NCBI RefSeq assembly: GCF_026212465.1 | Contig: NC_080062.1 | Location: 6,443,678-6,507,677, forward strand | DNA from: Amaranthus tricolor | Lineage: Eukaryota; Streptophyta; Magnoliopsida; Caryophyllales; Amaranthaceae | Reading direction: 5' to 3' | Length of the DNA stretch: 64,000 bases | Part shown: positions 44,514-56,314 of the stretch, one piece after another | Layout of the letters: each line of letters opens with the position of its first letter | Numbering within the stretch: the stretch's first letter is position 1 | The notes under the pieces: model-generated | Seen by the model: only the letters and a program-made list of their open reading frames with translations | Database searches by the model: none | Told to the model about the DNA's origin: nothing | Position numbers and translations under genes: made by a program

Positions 44514-47500
44514 TCATTGAACCATGTCAAGTGATTTGGGCTCATCTTTCAGAGTCCAAAACATGTCATTTATTGCAGAGAAGTGACACACAGGAGCATC
44601 GCCAGGGCGAATCCCAAGATATTTGAGAGCCACCACGTCAGGCTGCCAAGCATACGTGTCGTAATGACATACCGCAGTGGTTTGAAAGGCGGCACCAGTG
44701 CTCGGGCTAACCAAAGTGACATTGTATTGGCCAATGTCTTGTTGGTGGTGACAATAGTACACAATATAAGGATAACTCATCCTATGGCATGCCACTGCAG
44801 TATTTCCTGGTACAAACAACTTTTCAACCTTTGATAATAAATAATCTTGTATGCCATTAGGTACCTCAATGTTGTTGTTCATCATTTTTATTTCAACTTC
44901 ATTTGTTCCGAGCTCTCCTACAACAAAATCTACAATGTCCTCCATTGATTGAGCACAAGTCCTACCAAATAAGTACTTTAACTAATTAGTTTACAATAAT
45001 TTATAAAAAAAATTCTAAGAGGGTGTTAGTTTACAATAATTTATAAAAAAAATTCTAAGAGGGTGTCAATATGCCAAACTCAAATTAACCATGATTTTCT
45101 GACTCTATCACACCAGCTTTCTACTAATTTTTCTCTATTTTTAAAATTATTATGACTCATATATACAGTCTTAGGACTGTAAATTAGCATTATACTCATA
45201 TTCTAAAATATAATTATCTTATGATTCAATGCAAATTACACAAATAACGATATAGCTAATACTTATTTTTCACTAAATGTTTGATTTCAATTCAAATCAC
45301 ACAAATAACGAGGTAGCTAAAATTTATTTTTCATCAAATATTATGATTTCAATGCAAATTACCTAAATAACGATGTAATTAATACTTTTTCTTACCAAAT
45401 ATTTTTACTTTAACTTTTTATATACGACCGTGAAAGTTGTATTGTATATTAATATATCATTACCCTTTATATTACAAATTTTTCTACGTTATTTTTACAT
45501 AATGAGTTGGCAAGTCATCATTGGGCGAACGAAAAAAAATTCAAAATTTTGTCCCCTTACAAGAGTCTTGCAATGAGTATTATTTATCAAGACAACATGT
45601 AAGACTTTGAACTCACCAATGCCAGTCTTGTAAACAAGCCTCGAGTAGGGTTGTTCACGCCTATCCAGGAAGAGAATTATTTTCATAATGCTTCTATTTA
45701 GTATTTAAGATGCCAGAGATGGTATTATATTTCTATTAAAAAATGTCACTGATTTATATTTTTAGTGTAATAATTATTGATTTTATTTTAAGTGATACTT
45801 TATTTGGCCTTTAGTGACATATGTAATTATTACTATAGTCTATATTTGGCATTTATGAGAAATGTCATTAGATCCTATGTTGCGAAAAACTATGGTATGA
45901 TGCTAAAGGGTCTAATAGATATCACTAAATCTGCTATATATACTATTAGAAATTTAAAATAATGACATTTTATTTAAATATCACTAAATATATCCCACTA
46001 ATATTATATTGTGTTATAGAGAGAGAAGACATGATGATTACCTGTTTTCTTTTGAAACTTTTGGCCTATACAAACATATATCAAGGGTTCCTTTGATAGC
46101 ATTTGCTTCTGCTGAATTAGATTTCAAGGAAAACAAGTTGAGAATGTCACCAATTTTTTCCATTGAGAAAGGGATGGATTGTGCTTCTTGCTTTGACAAG
46201 AAAGACATTTCAGGAGTCTTTTGAAAATCATGCTTAAGCTTAGACCCAATATGCAAACTTTTCTCCACAAAGAACACTGATCCATCTGTCAAGTCTTCTT
46301 TATCGTTTGAGTTGACATTCTCATGCATGAGTTTTTGATGGTGAAGATGATGAGGTGAAGCTTGTTTAGATTCATCATTCTCGTTGTACTTCCATGAACC
46401 CACAGTGTAAGGTTGTTTAAGTGCAGAGTCATCCTTAACCTCATTCTTGTCTACATCATACTTCCATGAACCCACAGTGTAAGGTTGTCTAAGTGCAGAG
46501 TCATCCTTGACCTTGTTCTTGTCTGCATCATACTTCCATGAACCCACAGTGAAAGGTTGTTTAAGTGCAGAGTCATCCTTAACCTTGTTCTTGTCTACAT
46601 CATACTTCCATGAACCCACAGTGTAAGGTTGTTTGAGTGCAGATTCATCCACCACCTTATTCTTGTCTGCATCATACTTCCATGATCCCACGGTGAAAGG
46701 TTGCTTAAGTGCAGATTCGTCCTTCACTTTATTCGTGTCTGCATCATACCTCCATGAACCCACAGTGTAAGGTTGTTTAAGTGCAGAGTCATCCTTGACC
46801 TTATTCTTGTCTACATCATACTTCCATGAACCCACAGTGTAAGGTTGTTTAAGTGCAGAGTCATCCTTGACCTTGTTCTTGTCTGCATCATACTTCCATG
46901 AACCCACAGTGTAAGGTTGTTTGAGTGCAGAGTCATCCTTGACCTTGTTCTTGTCTGCATCATACTTCCATGAACCCACAGTGTAAGGTTGTTTGAGTGC
47001 AGATTCATCCACCACCTTATTCTTGTCTGCATCATACTTCCATGATCCCACGGTGAAAGGTTGCTTAAGTGCAGATTCGTCCTTCACTTTATTCGTGTCT
47101 GCATCATACCTCCATGAACCCACAGTGTAAGGTTGTTTAAGTGCAGAGTCATCCTTGACCTTGTTCTTGTCTACATCATACTTCCATGAACCCACAGTGT
47201 AAGGTTGTTTAAGTGCAGAGTCATCCTTGACCTTGTTCTTGTCTACATCATACTTCCATGAACCCACAGTGTAAGGTTGTTTGAGTGCAGATTCATCCAC
47301 CACCTTATTCTTGTCTGCATCATACTTCCATGATCCCACGGTGTAAGGTTGCTTAAGTGCAGATTCATCCTCCACTTTATTCTTGTCTGCATCATACCTC
47401 CATGAACCCACAGTGTAAGGTTGTTTAAGTGCAGAGTCATCCTTGACCTTGTTCTTGTCTACATCATACTTCCATGAACCCACAGTGAAAGGTTGTTTGA

Positions 47501-48414
47501 ATGCAGAGTCATCCTTGACCTTGTTCTTGTCTGCATCATACTTCCATGAACCCACAGTGAAAGGTTGTTTGAGTGCAGATTCATCAACCACCTTATTCTT
47601 GTCTACATCATACTTCCATGATCCCACGGTGTAAGGTTGTTTAATTGTATACTCATCCTTCAACTTGTTCTCGCCTGCATCATGTATGAATACAATTGTT
47701 CATGTTTTTCAAAGTATATGTGTTTTAGCAAACTTGATATATGATCTATGAAAGTGAATGTTTCACCTCCAGAATGAAGAAGACTATGCTTGATTGCTTC
47801 TGGCATGGGAACTTTTGGTAGCTTCATTTTCCAATAGTCCTCTTGTTTGCAACTTGATACATGTATTGCTAGAAAAGTAAGCTGAAATACAAAAGATTAG
47901 AATTTTAAGAACATTGTCATTTTTTCATACTTAGTTCATTTGTAATTCCTTGTTCCCTCTTCATTTTTAATTCTATTCATGAAGTTATGACCCTTTTAAT
48001 TCCAAGCAAAATTAGGGTTTAGTGAGAAAAAATTAGGGGTTTCTCAAATTATCTTAGATATTCAATTATTAGTGAATTAGTGTAATGTCAGTGCAATGAA
48101 CGAGATTTTAAAATTTTCATATATATAGCAATTAACTATTTTGATAATTTTTTCTTAGCATAATTATGAATTATTCAGATAAAATTATGACCTTATTCCT
48201 TCCCATATTTTCGGTAATAATTTTTCAATTCTTTGATTAAATTCTGGATAACTGTGATATTTAAGGCAAAATATAGATTATACATTAAATTGAAATTGTT
48301 AATTAAGATATTTCAGCAATTATAATATTGTGGAAAATATATTGAAAAACTAAAGTATAATACGTTCTAATGATGAAAATGAATAATGAATATGGGGCAG
48401 AAGTAAGGCCTTTT

Positions 48415-48476
<62 letters not shown>

Positions 48477-51175
48477 GATTAAAGCTTAAAATCAGCATTG
48501 AAAACTTCAAAGTAATTGATAATTGAACAAATAAAGTTGTTAAATAAAAGCCCTTTCACATAGAAGTAGAAGCAAAAAAGAAACTAGTATTTACACTCTA
48601 CAGTAAATATAGATAAGCAAATAAAAATACAACATTTAATTAAGGAATATGATTTAACGTGACACATGAAAAATAATTGTGCATCTCTCAAGTCTCATTC
48701 TAAAACTGTCACATGTCAAAATGATTTCCGAATTAGTATGATACTAAGATGATATATTTTTGAGAGCTCCATTGTTAAGAGTTGGATTAAGGTATAATTA
48801 TAAACTTTGGTAAACAATAATTGATTTTATTCATAATTGAGGTTTTTAAAGTGAAAGATTTTAAAGTTGATGGACCCAATTTGCTTTACACAAACATCTA
48901 CCAATGTGGCAATGATTTGTGTTATTGAATATTGCACAACTTCTAGTTATAATTTTTTTACTATTTGGCCTAAATCGTACATCAAATTAAATCAAATTAT
49001 AATTTTAATATTTAGTCTGCTTTATAAGTTAAACGGTTTGATTTGGGTTTATTTTTTTAAAAACTACAATTTACAACTTGGTCTCAGTTTTTTATTTTTT
49101 AGAACTGAACGGATCGCAAACCGTATTATGACCGAAAACGAATTTTTTTTGAAAAAAATAGGTTGATACCTAGTCGTTTTGAGATTTATTAATTTTATAT
49201 AGCAATACACTTAAATTATGCTGTGCAATAAACTAATAAAAAATTATTATATTTTGTGATTGTAGGTGCGAAATAGTTATATAAATGCATATATTAATTT
49301 GAAAAAAAATATATAAAAATAAAAAATTAATACCAGACCATTGTATAATGGTTTGGTCTGGTTTGGTCTAGTGATTTAAACGATTTGTTCAGGTCTAGAA
49401 AATTTTCAGACCAAAATTTTTGGTTTGATTTGGTTTGATTTTAGTGTTAGACCAGACCAAACCGAATCGTATGCACCCCAAGACGGGTTCTTAGGACATC
49501 CAGAGTAGCCGACCGCCTAAGGCTTCGGAAATAAGAGGCCTTAAATATTTAATGGTGTTATCTAGGTCCAGTTCCGAGCAATACTTTTAAAGTGATTTGT
49601 TTGTAAACCTTTATTATATTTAAAGTAATATAGTGTTACAATTTATTTTGTGTTGAATTATTTTTCTTAAAAGAGAAATATTTTTATCTACGTAAAAATA
49701 AATAAGGATTTTAAAATCTTTATTCTATCTCGAATTCTCGATGCACCTTAATTGTCATTAACTCATTATCATAGTACAATATTTTTCTTTCGTATAACGA
49801 CAAAAAACAGGTTAAAGGTCATCAAAACATGTTAAGGTGATCAGGCCCCATTTAGTACATATTTACCATAGATATATTTGTGTGGTACTCTCGTAGTATT
49901 TTCAATGTTCTGAAATGGTCGCTATTTAACGATTTTTGATATTATTATTGTTTAAGCTTATTTTGTGTATTACGATTAGTATACAAGAAAAAAATAAAGT
50001 TAAGTAGGATATTGTTTGAATCGTCTAATCACATACTTTCATAATATTAACCTTTTTTAATTTTTAAATGTATGTAGCTCAATATATAAATGAACCAAAT
50101 AACATATTAAATTGCGTAAAAGGTCAAATATAACAAGTATAGTGTACCTATAACTCTAGTTACATTTTTGTTGGGTTATACATTATTTTTCTTTTTCTCT
50201 TTTTCACTGTTACTTTTTTTTGTTGCATGAAGAAATATGTAGCCATGTTCATAGTTGTCGGCAAACAAATAGTATTTAACAAGTTCTATCTTAAATAATG
50301 CTAATAAGTGTATTGTATTTGTAATATTGTTGTCTTAGATTCAAGTCTTATTATCAATATTTAAATCAATACTTATTACATTGAAATCATTTAATATTAT
50401 TTTAGATATGTCCCTACAAAAAAGAATTAATATTAAATTATTTTCACACTACAATATATAAATAAAACCATTACATCATGAGTGTATAAAATATCTTGAA
50501 TCCTCAACTATCAACTTAAACTTTTGGTTGAGTTGGTTCTTTGACATGGTACCAGAGGCCAATATAACAAGAGATCACGAGTTCTAATCTCAATCACCCC
50601 TCATTTAAAGTGGAATATTCAGCGTTAAGTATAAGGAGGGCCTATGTCGCATCTATGCTTTTAGATCAAAGGGCTCTCATGTGAGGGGACGTGTTAGAAT
50701 ATAATATCATGGGTCCTCAACCATCTAGCTTTTGATTGAGTTGGTTCCTTGACAAATAATTTTGTTAAAAAAGAAAATAAAGCAATCACTAATATATATG
50801 ATAAGACTTAGTGTTTATTTATTTATTACGTCAATCAAATTATAACGAAAATAGTAATATATACTCCCGTTCTCTAATATTCTTTTCATTTGAAATATTT
50901 CATCTTAATGTTCTTTTTATTTGGAATATTTCATCTTAAGAGAGAAATTTAATTAATGTTTTTGACACATATTTAGAAGATAAAATATATCCATGTGAGA
51001 TCTCGTTAGATTCGTCTTAATGTATACTTTTTTATTATGTATTTTTTATAATGTTTCATTATGTATTTAGTGATATTCAGGTTTTAAATTTGTATTGAAA
51101 TATGTGCAAAAAGTAAATGGGAAGAATAAAAAGAAGACGAAGTATATGATATAATTATTTCATTTATAACGAAAA

Positions 51176-51268
<93 letters not shown>

Positions 51269-52254
51269 CCATTATAATATGTAAAGTTTTAAGAATCAAC
51301 ATATATATTAATGTATAAATTATTATTTCTATATATAATATAAAAATTGCATTATTGTTAGAAATCTAATAAAATGAGACAACGTCAAAAGCTTAAATCA
51401 ATTTAATATAATCTGTCCAGTAATTCTATTAAAAATTTCATAAAATAAGTTTAAGTCATGAAGATTCGTAATTTTTTTGTTTATAATATTTTCTATAAAC
51501 ATATATTTATCATCTCATTCAAATATTTATTTTATTTACTTATTTTTATCTTATTTTCCACCACAAAATAATAAAGCAAGATTTCTTTTATCGTAACGAA
51601 ATCAAAAGGACCAAGAAAATATAATTTTTCTTATCATAAACTATAAAGTCATTCAATTTGAATGACGTAATAAATAAATAAATAGTAAGTCTTGTAAAGG
51701 TAATCACCATTATTATGATACCGTCTTATTATAAAATTTATTTTAATTAATTACTTTAAAATTGTATATAATCACCTTAAAGTTTTAAGTTATCACTCTA
51801 GGACTATAAAAAATAATCACCTTAATGTTATAATGTTATAAGTAATCACTTAAATTTAGGTTTAAAACTATAAGTATATATTAAGTCAGTCCAGCAATAA
51901 TAGTCTCACTCTAATAAAGTCACAAGCAAGGAAAATTCTAATTTAAGGATGTTATTTCCTTTGTTAAATTTCTAGAAATTTAATAGAGGTGTTTCTCTAA
52001 CACCACGAATTTTATAAAAAAAAAATACAAAAAAAAAATCATAGAATCAACTTAACTCTTTTTTGTCATGGGAATTTCAAATTTTCATAATTTTTAATTA
52101 TTTTATTGAGCAACCAAAATTATCAAATACCAACTAGCTAGAAATCTAAACGACGACCTCTAGTGCGAGAATTAAAAGAGATACTCCATTGTGAAAGGGA
52201 AAGAAAGATTACCAAGAAAAGAGCAGGAACTTGCAGTCGCAAATCCATGGCCAT
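44514..52254 (-). CDS. BURP-domain burpitide (lyciumin-type) precursor, 18 cores, 4 exons
   Basis: Exons 52254-52213, 47881-47767, 47674-46042 and 44961-44514 join in frame to 745 residues. Residues 1-24 ([20 protein letters not shown]...) form a signal peptide completed only after splicing. 25-52 is the conserved [15 protein letters not shown] segment. 65-480 holds 18 units of 24 residues, each with core QPYTVGSW (13 times) or QPFTVGSW (5 times) and an acidic/Lys-rich spacer. 520-737 is a BURP domain with all four CH motifs spaced 10, 26 and 25. Established: such domains are copper-dependent autocatalytic cyclases in the secretory pathway that crosslink Trp of QPxxxxxW cores; proteases and glutaminyl cyclase then release N-pyroglutamyl lyciumins. 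No disabling change is seen. The exact linkage at Thr4 or Gly6 is unknown. Confidence 0.95.
46392..47639 (-). repeat. 72-bp coding tandem array (18 core-peptide units)
   Basis: Uniform 72-bp period with no indels, encoding QP(Y/F)TVGSW plus a KYDxDxNxVxD(D/E)SALK-type spacer. Units 2, 3, 9, 14 and 16 carry Phe at core position 3; all others Tyr. Units 8-9 and 13-14 are nearly identical at DNA level at an offset of 360 bp (five units), including the rare TTATTCGTGTC variant, so a five-unit block duplicated recently; a more diverged relative lies four units further upstream. All cores keep Q, P, T, V, G, S and W. Confidence 0.95.
48415..48477. repeat. (AAT)n/(ATT)n microsatellite
   Basis: About 45 bp of AAT repeats followed by an ATT run that is its inverse complement, so the block is self-complementary. 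Lies in intron 1 of the burpitide precursor gene. Confidence 0.9.
50479..50754 (+). mobile_element. TRIM copy in burpitide gene intron 1
   Basis: Degraded relative of 38079-38367: LTR1 ends TTCTTTGACA at 50546, then TGGTACCAGAGGCC (PBS-like), CCCCTCATTTAAAGTGGAAT, AAAGGGCTCTCATGTGAGGG, and LTR2 50692-50754 (TGTTAGAATATAATATC to TTCCTTGACA). A target duplication is not recognisable. Confidence 0.85.
51177..51265. repeat. (TA)n dinucleotide repeat, about 89 bp
   Basis: Uninterrupted TA repeat in intron 1 of the burpitide precursor gene. The length may vary between individuals or be miscalled. Confidence 0.95.
51713..51915. mobile_element. MITE family M2 (GAGAC-type ends), copy 2
   Basis: ATGATACCGTCTTATTATAA at the left and AATAATAGTCTCACTCTAAT at the right resemble the ends of 41850-42062, and interior blocks (TAATTACTTTAAAATT, AAGTCAGTCCAGCAATAA) are in matching order. 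Inside intron 1 of the burpitide precursor gene. Confidence 0.5.
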
Positions 52255-52345
52255 GTTTGGTAGGAAATAGGAATTAAGATAGTGAAGAGAGCGAGAGTTG
52301 GGAATACGGTTTATATGGGCAAGTAAAGAGAGCATGCAAGTGTAC

Positions 52346-52353
52346 TATTTATA
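52346..52353 (-). promoter_or_regulatory. TATA box of burpitide precursor gene
   Basis: TATAAATA on the minus strand about 92 bp before the chosen ATG at 52254. It predicts transcription start near 52315-52325 and a 5'UTR of about 65 bases. The in-frame codon at 52335 would lie upstream of that start, which favours the 52254 ATG. Confidence 0.6.
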
Positions 52354-52959
52354 CTAGTTGCATTGTATTATAATTTGTGAGTGAAAATCGGGTTTGTCTC
52401 AGTTGGTGCTGAAAATACTTCATGTGAGAAAGATTTCACATCACTAAGTGGGTTGTTAATAGCAGATCTAGCGTGATGTCACTGAGGTCAATTGACATCA
52501 CCTAAATCCAAAATAAAATCAAATATTATACATGTAAATATACCCTAGATAAGTTAATTAGTGTATTATCTACGCGCTAGATATCTGACTAAGGATCAAA
52601 ACCTAATATATAGATGGGTTTTACTTAAATTGACATCACTTATTTTTTACTGAATCCGCCACTGTGGATTGTGAATTTGCATATAATGTTTAGTGGGTAA
52701 TCTCTGTAATATCATATCCATATGATTTTGGAAAAGAGTGAATATCATCAAGTATATGTGCAAGTCAACAGTCATTACCCGTAGGTTTGTAGATCTAAGT
52801 CCCTGGGTTGTTCACACAACTGGACCCACATGGTGATTATGAGATGAATTGTCGCAGCCTAATTGTTAGAGAATAAATATTAGTAGTGATTTTCAAGAAA
52901 GGTCATGCATTCGATCTTCACTTAACCTTTTATTTTCTTCAGAATATACTATAATAATC

Positions 52960-53022
<63 letters not shown>

Positions 53023-53749
53023 TACGTGTAATTAAAGTTCTTTTTTTTCATTTATTTTACTATTGATTTTATGAATAATTATGATATTTAATTGCCAGAA
53101 TAAAGGATGACCGTTCTTTATTATATCATGCATGAAGATACCAAACTCCATGTCCAGAAGTGGGGATAACAATAGACAGTAGACACGGATTGAATTATTT
53201 ACATTTTAACTTTCCTTACAACAGTTTTTTAATCCTAACTTTAGGAGGGATACGGATATGATTTATCTGCTACTTTTCTCCACTCTTTTTCTCCTGTACT
53301 CTGACTTATACGGAATATTGGGTTACTTATTCTAACTCTGACTCAAACTTTCTTTTGAATAAAACCTTCATTTTCTTTTATTTTCACCTTTGACTCATTC
53401 AAATTTTATGTCCTATGATTTTGCTCCGATTCGAATTTTTAGACCTCCGACGTCGTCAAATTATGACATTTTTTCGAGAATCAAATCAATTTATTAATAC
53501 GCAAATTTGCAATAATAATGTTACTCGTATAGACGTTGATTAATATTATATTGCCCGAAATCTACATAACAAATAAAAGTAGTTCGACTAATTCAACTCA
53601 ACTTAATAATTCAAATATGTTATGTATCACTAAAATTTTACTTAATAATCTTTTTATTCTCCAATATCATTCTCATTTAAGTATTCCACATTAAAGAGAC
53701 AGAAATTTGACTAAGATTTTTGAATGATATACTGAAGATAAAATATATC
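52354..53749. other. upstream region of burpitide gene
   Basis: No gene. Promoter-proximal sequence of the burpitide precursor, then AT-rich DNA with a (TA)n(GA)n microsatellite at 52963-53022. From about 53640 a MITE-like unit begins (ATATCATTCTCATTTAAG...) that is related to 50870-51060 and is interrupted by the next feature. Confidence 0.4.
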
Positions 53750-53757
53750 CATGTGAG

Positions 53758-54052
53758 CGGGGGCGGAGTAAAGATTTTGGAGGTCTTATTTAATTTTGCG
53801 ATGTCTTTCAAATTGGGCCCTTCATTATATCAAAAGATACAAAATTTTTCACTTCAAGAAAAATAATTCAATACAAAATGTATTGTAACATTATTATTCT
53901 AAAATCACTTCAAATATAAAAAAGTTAACAAACAAATCACTTAAAAAATGTTGCTCAATTCGAGCCTGAATAGCACCATTTAAATTTTGGTGCCCTTATT
54001 TTTGAGGGCTATAGGTGGTTGGCTACCCGACTTGTGCTTAGAATCGGCAATG
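53758..54052. mobile_element. 295-bp insertion with perfect 8-bp target duplication
   Basis: CATGTGAG at 53750-53757 is repeated at 54053-54060, and removing the insert restores the AAGATAAAATATATCCATGTG / AGATCTC sequence found uninterrupted at about 50980-51005. The insert starts CGGGGGCGGAGT and ends GAATCGGCAATG; the inverted repeat is weak. The 8-bp duplication suggests a hAT-type non-autonomous element nested in an older MITE. Confidence 0.8.
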
Positions 54053-54060
54053 CATGTGAG

Positions 54061-54731
54061 ATCTCATTAGATTTGCCTTAATATATAATTTTTCATCATA
54101 TATTTTTTATATTTTTAAAATGCTTATTTAGAGAATTTAAACTTAATATTTTTTAAAAAAATCTATGTAAGCGTTATAATTATTATAAACTCACAATTAT
54201 AATAATGTATTTCGAAAAGGTCATGAAAAAAACTAACAAAAAAGTTAAAAGGTGTAAAGGTTAAAATCTGCGTGATGCAGATCAGAAATGAAATGGTGGT
54301 TCCCACACATTTATTATAGAACGCGATTATTTGGTTTTTAGTGTTTACTTTTTACGTGTTTGTGTCTATATCGCAGGAGATTATGTTAAATATATTGGAT
54401 CTTGAAAAATTAAAAGGTCTTAATATTAAATTATGTGGTATATATCTAGTTGGGCCATTTTGTTTTTTTAGGTCTTAAAGCAAAAGATAAAAAGGATTTT
54501 AAAAAACTTAAGGCCTTACGATTGATATAATACACTTTTTATTTTTTATTATTAATATTTAAGTTACTTTATATAAAAAACACTAAGAATTTATATTACT
54601 TAGCAATAAATATAAGTTATTAAATTTAATTCAAATTAATATCACTTATATACATAAGAATAAGTTTTTTAGGTCCTAAAAATTCGAGGCGATAGCCCTC
54701 TTTGACCTTGTTAATCACAACCCTGATATTT
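54061..54731. other. intergenic, AT-rich
   Basis: No gene. 54180-54720 carries AAGGCCTTA / GGTCTTAA motifs that recur near 49530 and probably belong to another non-autonomous repeat family that I cannot delimit. Confidence 0.3.
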
Positions 54732-55076
54732 AGGGGCCGTTTGGTTCGCACAAGGGAATCAGAATGGAATGAGGAAAGGGAATGGAGGAGAAAGGAATGT
54801 ATTCCCCTAATTTAGCCTAGTCGTTTGGCTGTGTTCAAGAAACGAAATGAAATGCTCATTGATTCCCTTTGTGACTGTTTGGTTCAAGTTAAGGAATCAA
54901 ATTATGAGTTGTTAAATTCTTTAATATTTTTTCCAAAAATAACTAGTTATTATATGATAAACTTGATAAACTTATTTTTTTAAAAAAATATCATTAACTT
55001 GTATCATCTTTTCTTGTAATATGAAGAAAAAAAAAACATAAATCTAAATAATATCTTTCTAGCTCCATTGATTACA

Positions 55077-55152
<76 letters not shown>

Positions 55153-55845
55153 GCAATAATAATATAATTAAAATTAATAACAATTTATTTTAAAAAAAAT
55201 TATCAATCGCACAAAAAGTGCGACTGGTATTTTTTTTAATTTTTTTTGTTTTAATTTCGAATTATGAAATTTTTTTGTTTAATTAATTTATTTTTTAAGT
55301 TATTGTTATTTAAATAAATGTTTGTAATAAATTATTTAATTTTAATATAATATTATATTATGATAATGTCTTTATAATTAGTTTTGAATTTAAATATTTA
55401 TTTGAATGTTTAATTATTTTTTAATATAATAATAATATATTAATTAAAATTTAGTTGTTAATTAATTTTTAATTTTTTATTAATAATTTTTTTATTAATT
55501 TAGTTGATAATAGTGTTATTATGTCCAATGGCAAATCCGTAATTTTTTTAAATCTAGGGGCAAATTCGTAATTTAATTATGGAGTGGCGGTAAAATGAAA
55601 ATAGTGACGAATTATAACAATACCCATAAATCAAAGTTCAAATTTTAAGTGATGGGTAATGAAGTGGGGAATGGAATGGGAAAGTGTAGGGGGGGTGGGG
55701 AATGAGGGTATAATAGTTTGGGGTAAACCCAAAACTAAAATGGGGGAAAAGGAATGATAGAAAGTGACAAACAAATAACAATAAAGGGAATTGAGTATTT
55801 TTATTCGCTTTCTCTTTGATTATTACCCCCAATCAAACGGCTCCT
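54732..55845. mobile_element. 1.1-kb non-autonomous element with AGGGGCCGTTTGG ends
   Basis: Inverted ends AGGGGCCGTTTGGTT and the reverse complement of AGGAGCCGTTTGATTGG. The interior is AT-rich and non-coding, with an (AAT)n microsatellite at 55076-55152 and GGAATGGAATGGG-type subterminal strings at both sides. End type resembles hAT-derived MITEs; no matching target duplication was found. Confidence 0.6.
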
Positions 55846-56314
55846 TAATGTCTAAAGATATAATATCATTAGAAAAATATCATGATTTTTAAAATTTTAC
55901 CGGTTCAAAATTTTTTTTACAATTTATTCTCTGCCCCGGAGAACATACAATATTATTTATATGGTGGGGTAAATAACTAAATATATATATTGACTAAAGC
56001 AAATGCTTTTACTTTAAGAGAATTCGTTTGCTTGCATATGTGCCATGTGGTATATGTCGATTATTATGTGAAATCCTCCACCACATGCAAACAAAAAATA
56101 TTATTAAGGATATAAGGATTGTATCATTTTATTATTTATCAATTATTTATTATTAAAAGCTAATTATTAATTATTATTATTTTATGCGCCTAAACTATTT
56201 AGTAGATAGATGGAGCTAAGTTTCATGCAAACAAGTTAGTTTCGCACCACTTGTTTGATTGATTTTACATTTTTTTTTTCAATGTTTTTTTTTTTTTAAT
56301 ATCACAGATAAATA
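55846..56314. other. intergenic, AT-rich
   Basis: No gene or recognisable element apart from the TA at 56313-56314, the left target duplication of the mariner element. Confidence 0.4.

Noticed and set aside
46811..47440. Open frames on either strand overlapping the core array (LTLWVHGSM repeats and others)
   Set aside because: They are alternate-frame readings of the 72-bp repeat; any periodic coding repeat keeps all frames open.
46392..47639. Regular 72-bp direct repeats that look like a CRISPR-type array
   Set aside because: The units are contiguous, fully coding in one frame, and the spacers are as conserved as the repeats; this is a plant RiPP precursor.
48867..49166. 99-codon ORF in burpitide intron 1
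   Set aside because: It is AT-rich and overlaps a GGTTTGGTCTGG-type interspersed repeat; no homology is recognisable.
51084..51302. ORF encoding alternating Tyr-Ile
   Set aside because: It is translation of the (TA)n microsatellite.
52138..52335. Longer N-terminus for the burpitide precursor starting at 52335
   Set aside because: That start lies only 11 bp after the TATA box and adds 27 non-signal residues; the ATG at 52254 gives a clean signal peptide after splicing.
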